From: JAFKFI01 sp963795435
GTDB taxonomy: Bacteria; Pseudomonadota; Alphaproteobacteria; Acetobacterales; Acetobacteraceae
NCBI GenBank assembly: GCA_963795435.1
Contig: CAWCHV010000007.1
Location: forward strand, 2,170,001-2,234,000
Length of the DNA: 64,000 nt
Direction of reading: 5' to 3'
Shown here: in pieces, positions 62,839 through 64,000 of the stretch
How the letters are laid out: each line of letters opens with the position of its first letter
How positions within the stretch are numbered: the stretch's first letter is position 1
Made by a program: the position numbers and the translations under genes
Notes under the pieces: generated by a model
The model's database searches: none
Told to the model about the DNA's origin: nothing
The model's input: only the letters and a program-made list of their open reading frames with translations

Positions 62839-62936
62839 CTCACCTCGTCATGGTCGGCGGAGGCCGACCATCCACGCCTTCCTTTCGAACCCGCAAAATC
62901 GTGGATGGTCCGCCTTCGCGGACTATGACGAGTGAG
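62839..62936. repeat. Long imperfect inverted repeat (REP-like)
   Basis: CTCACCTCGTCATGGTC at the left and GACTATGACGAGTGAG at the right pair as outer arms; GACCATCCACG and CGTGGATGGTC pair as inner arms, and each half contains a short hairpin (GGCGGAGGCC; GTCCGCCTTCGCGGAC). It lies between the convergent ends of the solute-binding-like gene and the RND adaptor gene and probably terminates both. Such palindromes are common interspersed repeats in alphaproteobacteria. Confidence 0.8.
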
Positions 62937-62971
62937 ACAAAACCTCAATACCGCCGTAACGCACCCGCCTC

Positions 62972-64000
62972 TCACTGGCTCGCCCGCACCTTCCCGCCAT
63001 CGGACACCTCGTCCGGCAGGTTCAACGCGACCCCCTCGCCGACCTTCACGCCCTCCGCCAGCAACACATGATCGCCATCGGTGCGAGCCACCGAGACCGG
63101 CTGCAGATGGACGGTCCCGTCCGCGCCAACCGCCGCGACGAACGCGCCGTTGCCGCGCGTCAGCAGTGCCGCCGCGGGCACCTCGGGGTAACTGTGCAAC
63201 TTCACGTGCAGCGTCACATAGGCAAAACTGCCCGCCACCAGGAAATGATCGGAATTGTCCAGCTCCAGCTCCACGAACAGCGTGCGGGTGCGCGGATCGA
63301 GCTGGCCCGCGCTGCGCGCGACGACCGCCTTCCTGATGCGCGTCCGGTCCGCCGCGTCGCTCACCTCCGCCGCGTCGCCGACATGGATGAACGGCACATC
63401 CCTCTGCTCGACATAGACATCGACCCGCAGGCGGCTGTCGTCGGCAATCGTAAGAACCGGTTGCGAGCTCGTCTGGTTGGTCGCCGCGTTCGTCACCAGC
63501 GCGCCGGGATCGACGAAGCGGGCGGTGACGCGGCCGGCGAAGGGCGCGCGCATGGTCTCGTAGGATTTCAAGGTCGTGACCTGCGCGAGATGCGCCGCCG
63601 CGATCCGGAAATCCGTGTCCGCCTGATCGGCGGCCTGTACCGACATCGAGCCGTGCCCGACGAGATCATGCGCCCGCGCCGCGTTGCGCCGCTTGTTCTC
63701 GAGATCGGTCAGCGCGCTGGTGTACAGGCTGTCGGTCTCGGCGGAGTCCACTTCCGCGAGGATTTGGCCCGACGCCACCATGTCGCCGCGATCGACATGG
63801 ATTGCCCGGAGGTACCCACCGATCTTGCTGTACAGCGTCGCCGTGAGATACGGCCGCGTATCGCCCAGCAGCGTGATCTGCCGCTCGTCCGGACCCGCGA
63901 TTACCATGGCGATCCGCACCTTGGGGCCACGCGCGGCGGCATCCGCCAGCGTCACGCGCGACGCCGCCAGCGCGACGTCCTGGTTCCGCCAAATCCGCCA
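62972..64000 (-). CDS. RND efflux periplasmic adaptor subunit, 5' end beyond window
   Basis: Membrane-fusion protein of a tripartite efflux pump, open from the right edge (343 codons visible). The barrel-sandwich (lipoyl-like) halves are seen in RPYLTATLYSKIGGYLRAIH then VDRGDMVASGQILAEVDSAE, and after the coiled-coil hairpin in TLKSYETMRAPFAGRVTARF. RLRVDVYVEQRDVPFIHVGD is the beta-barrel part. The inner-membrane pump and outer-membrane channel genes should lie on either side; downstream there is none. No signal peptide is visible because the start is cut off. Confidence 0.88.
   Translation of the reverse strand, partial: WRIWRNQDVALAASRVTLADAAARGPKVRIAMVIAGPDERQITLLGDTRPYLTATLYSKIGGYLRAIHVDRGDMVASGQILAEVDSAETDSLYTSALTDLENKRRNAARAHDLVGHGSMSVQAADQADTDFRIAAAHLAQVTTLKSYETMRAPFAGRVTARFVDPGALVTNAATNQTSSQPVLTIADDSRLRVDVYVEQRDVPFIHVGDAAEVSDAADRTRIRKAVVARSAGQLDPRTRTLFVELELDNSDHFLVAGSFAYVTLHVKLHSYPEVPAAALLTRGNGAFVAAVGADGTVHLQPVSVARTDGDHVLLAEGVKVGEGVALNLPDEVSDGGKVRASQ

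Overview
The window is GC-rich chromosomal DNA from an alphaproteobacterium, most likely of the Rhodospirillales (Acetobacteraceae-like). The evidence is a 5-aminolevulinate synthase (hemA), a MucR/Ros regulator, the order tsaE-amgK-murU-addB-addA-trxA, and the order plsC-miaB-phoH-ybeY-corC ... lnt-XRE. PEP-CTERM-like sorting tails and tcuAB also fit. The taxon is an inference; no rRNA gene is present.

Layout. 1-2.4 kb: a left-edge ATPase-like gene with a small lipoprotein, a decayed luciferase-like monooxygenase and one hypothetical gene. 2.4-7.2 kb: a D-2-hydroxyacid dehydrogenase, a three-gene sulfonate/nitrate/taurine-type ABC importer, a glutathione S-transferase and a broken PEP-CTERM gene. 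7.2-12.8 kb: MBL hydrolase, TDT-family transporter, Rieske protein, SDR, acyltransferase 3 and an SMP-30-like lactonase. 13-16.3 kb: tcuA (frameshifted), tcuB and an MFS pseudogene. 16.4-19.1 kb: a Uma2 protein, nusG, secE and tRNA-Trp, tRNA-Gly and tRNA-Tyr, with a second broken PEP-CTERM-like gene among the tRNAs. 19.1-20.2 kb holds no convincing gene but has three 15-bp repeats. 20.2-27.7 kb: a Pit phosphate transporter, a 233-bp hemA fragment, two DUF1254/DUF1214 genes (one frameshifted), an outer-membrane transporter-like gene and intact hemA. 27.8-35.9 kb: metabolic and transport genes, plus an unusual pair encoding a 72-residue-repeat protein and a partner of unknown function. 35.8-44.9 kb: the tsaE-amgK-murU-addB-addA-trxA operon, in which both addB and addA are interrupted. 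44.9-50.2 kb: ferredoxin-NADP reductase, an MNT/HEPN toxin-antitoxin pair, trpS, pncA, nth, a DUF2244 gene and an XRE regulator. 50.3-61 kb: a dense minus-strand housekeeping series (lnt, acyltransferase, fur, mucR, rimI, tsaB, CBS, corC, ybeY, phoH, miaB, plsC). 61-64 kb: an F420-type oxidoreductase, a solute-binding-like protein without a leader, a REP-like palindrome and the 3' part of an RND adaptor gene.

Two themes stand out. First, about nine genes are frameshifted, truncated or carry an insertion (LLM oxidoreductase, two PEP-CTERM-like genes, tcuA, MFS, DUF1254 copy 2, addA, addB, hemA fragment) while their neighbours are clean. This is either lineage-specific gene decay or, for the single-base cases, assembly error. 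Second, a short GC-rich two-hairpin repeat occurs four times. One copy lies inside addB, and another lies where a nitroreductase gene loses its stop and runs into the antisense of trxA. I did not find a CRISPR array, a complete transposon, a prophage or an obvious new defence system. The least explained coding locus is the repeat-protein pair at 31.4-33.2 kb.
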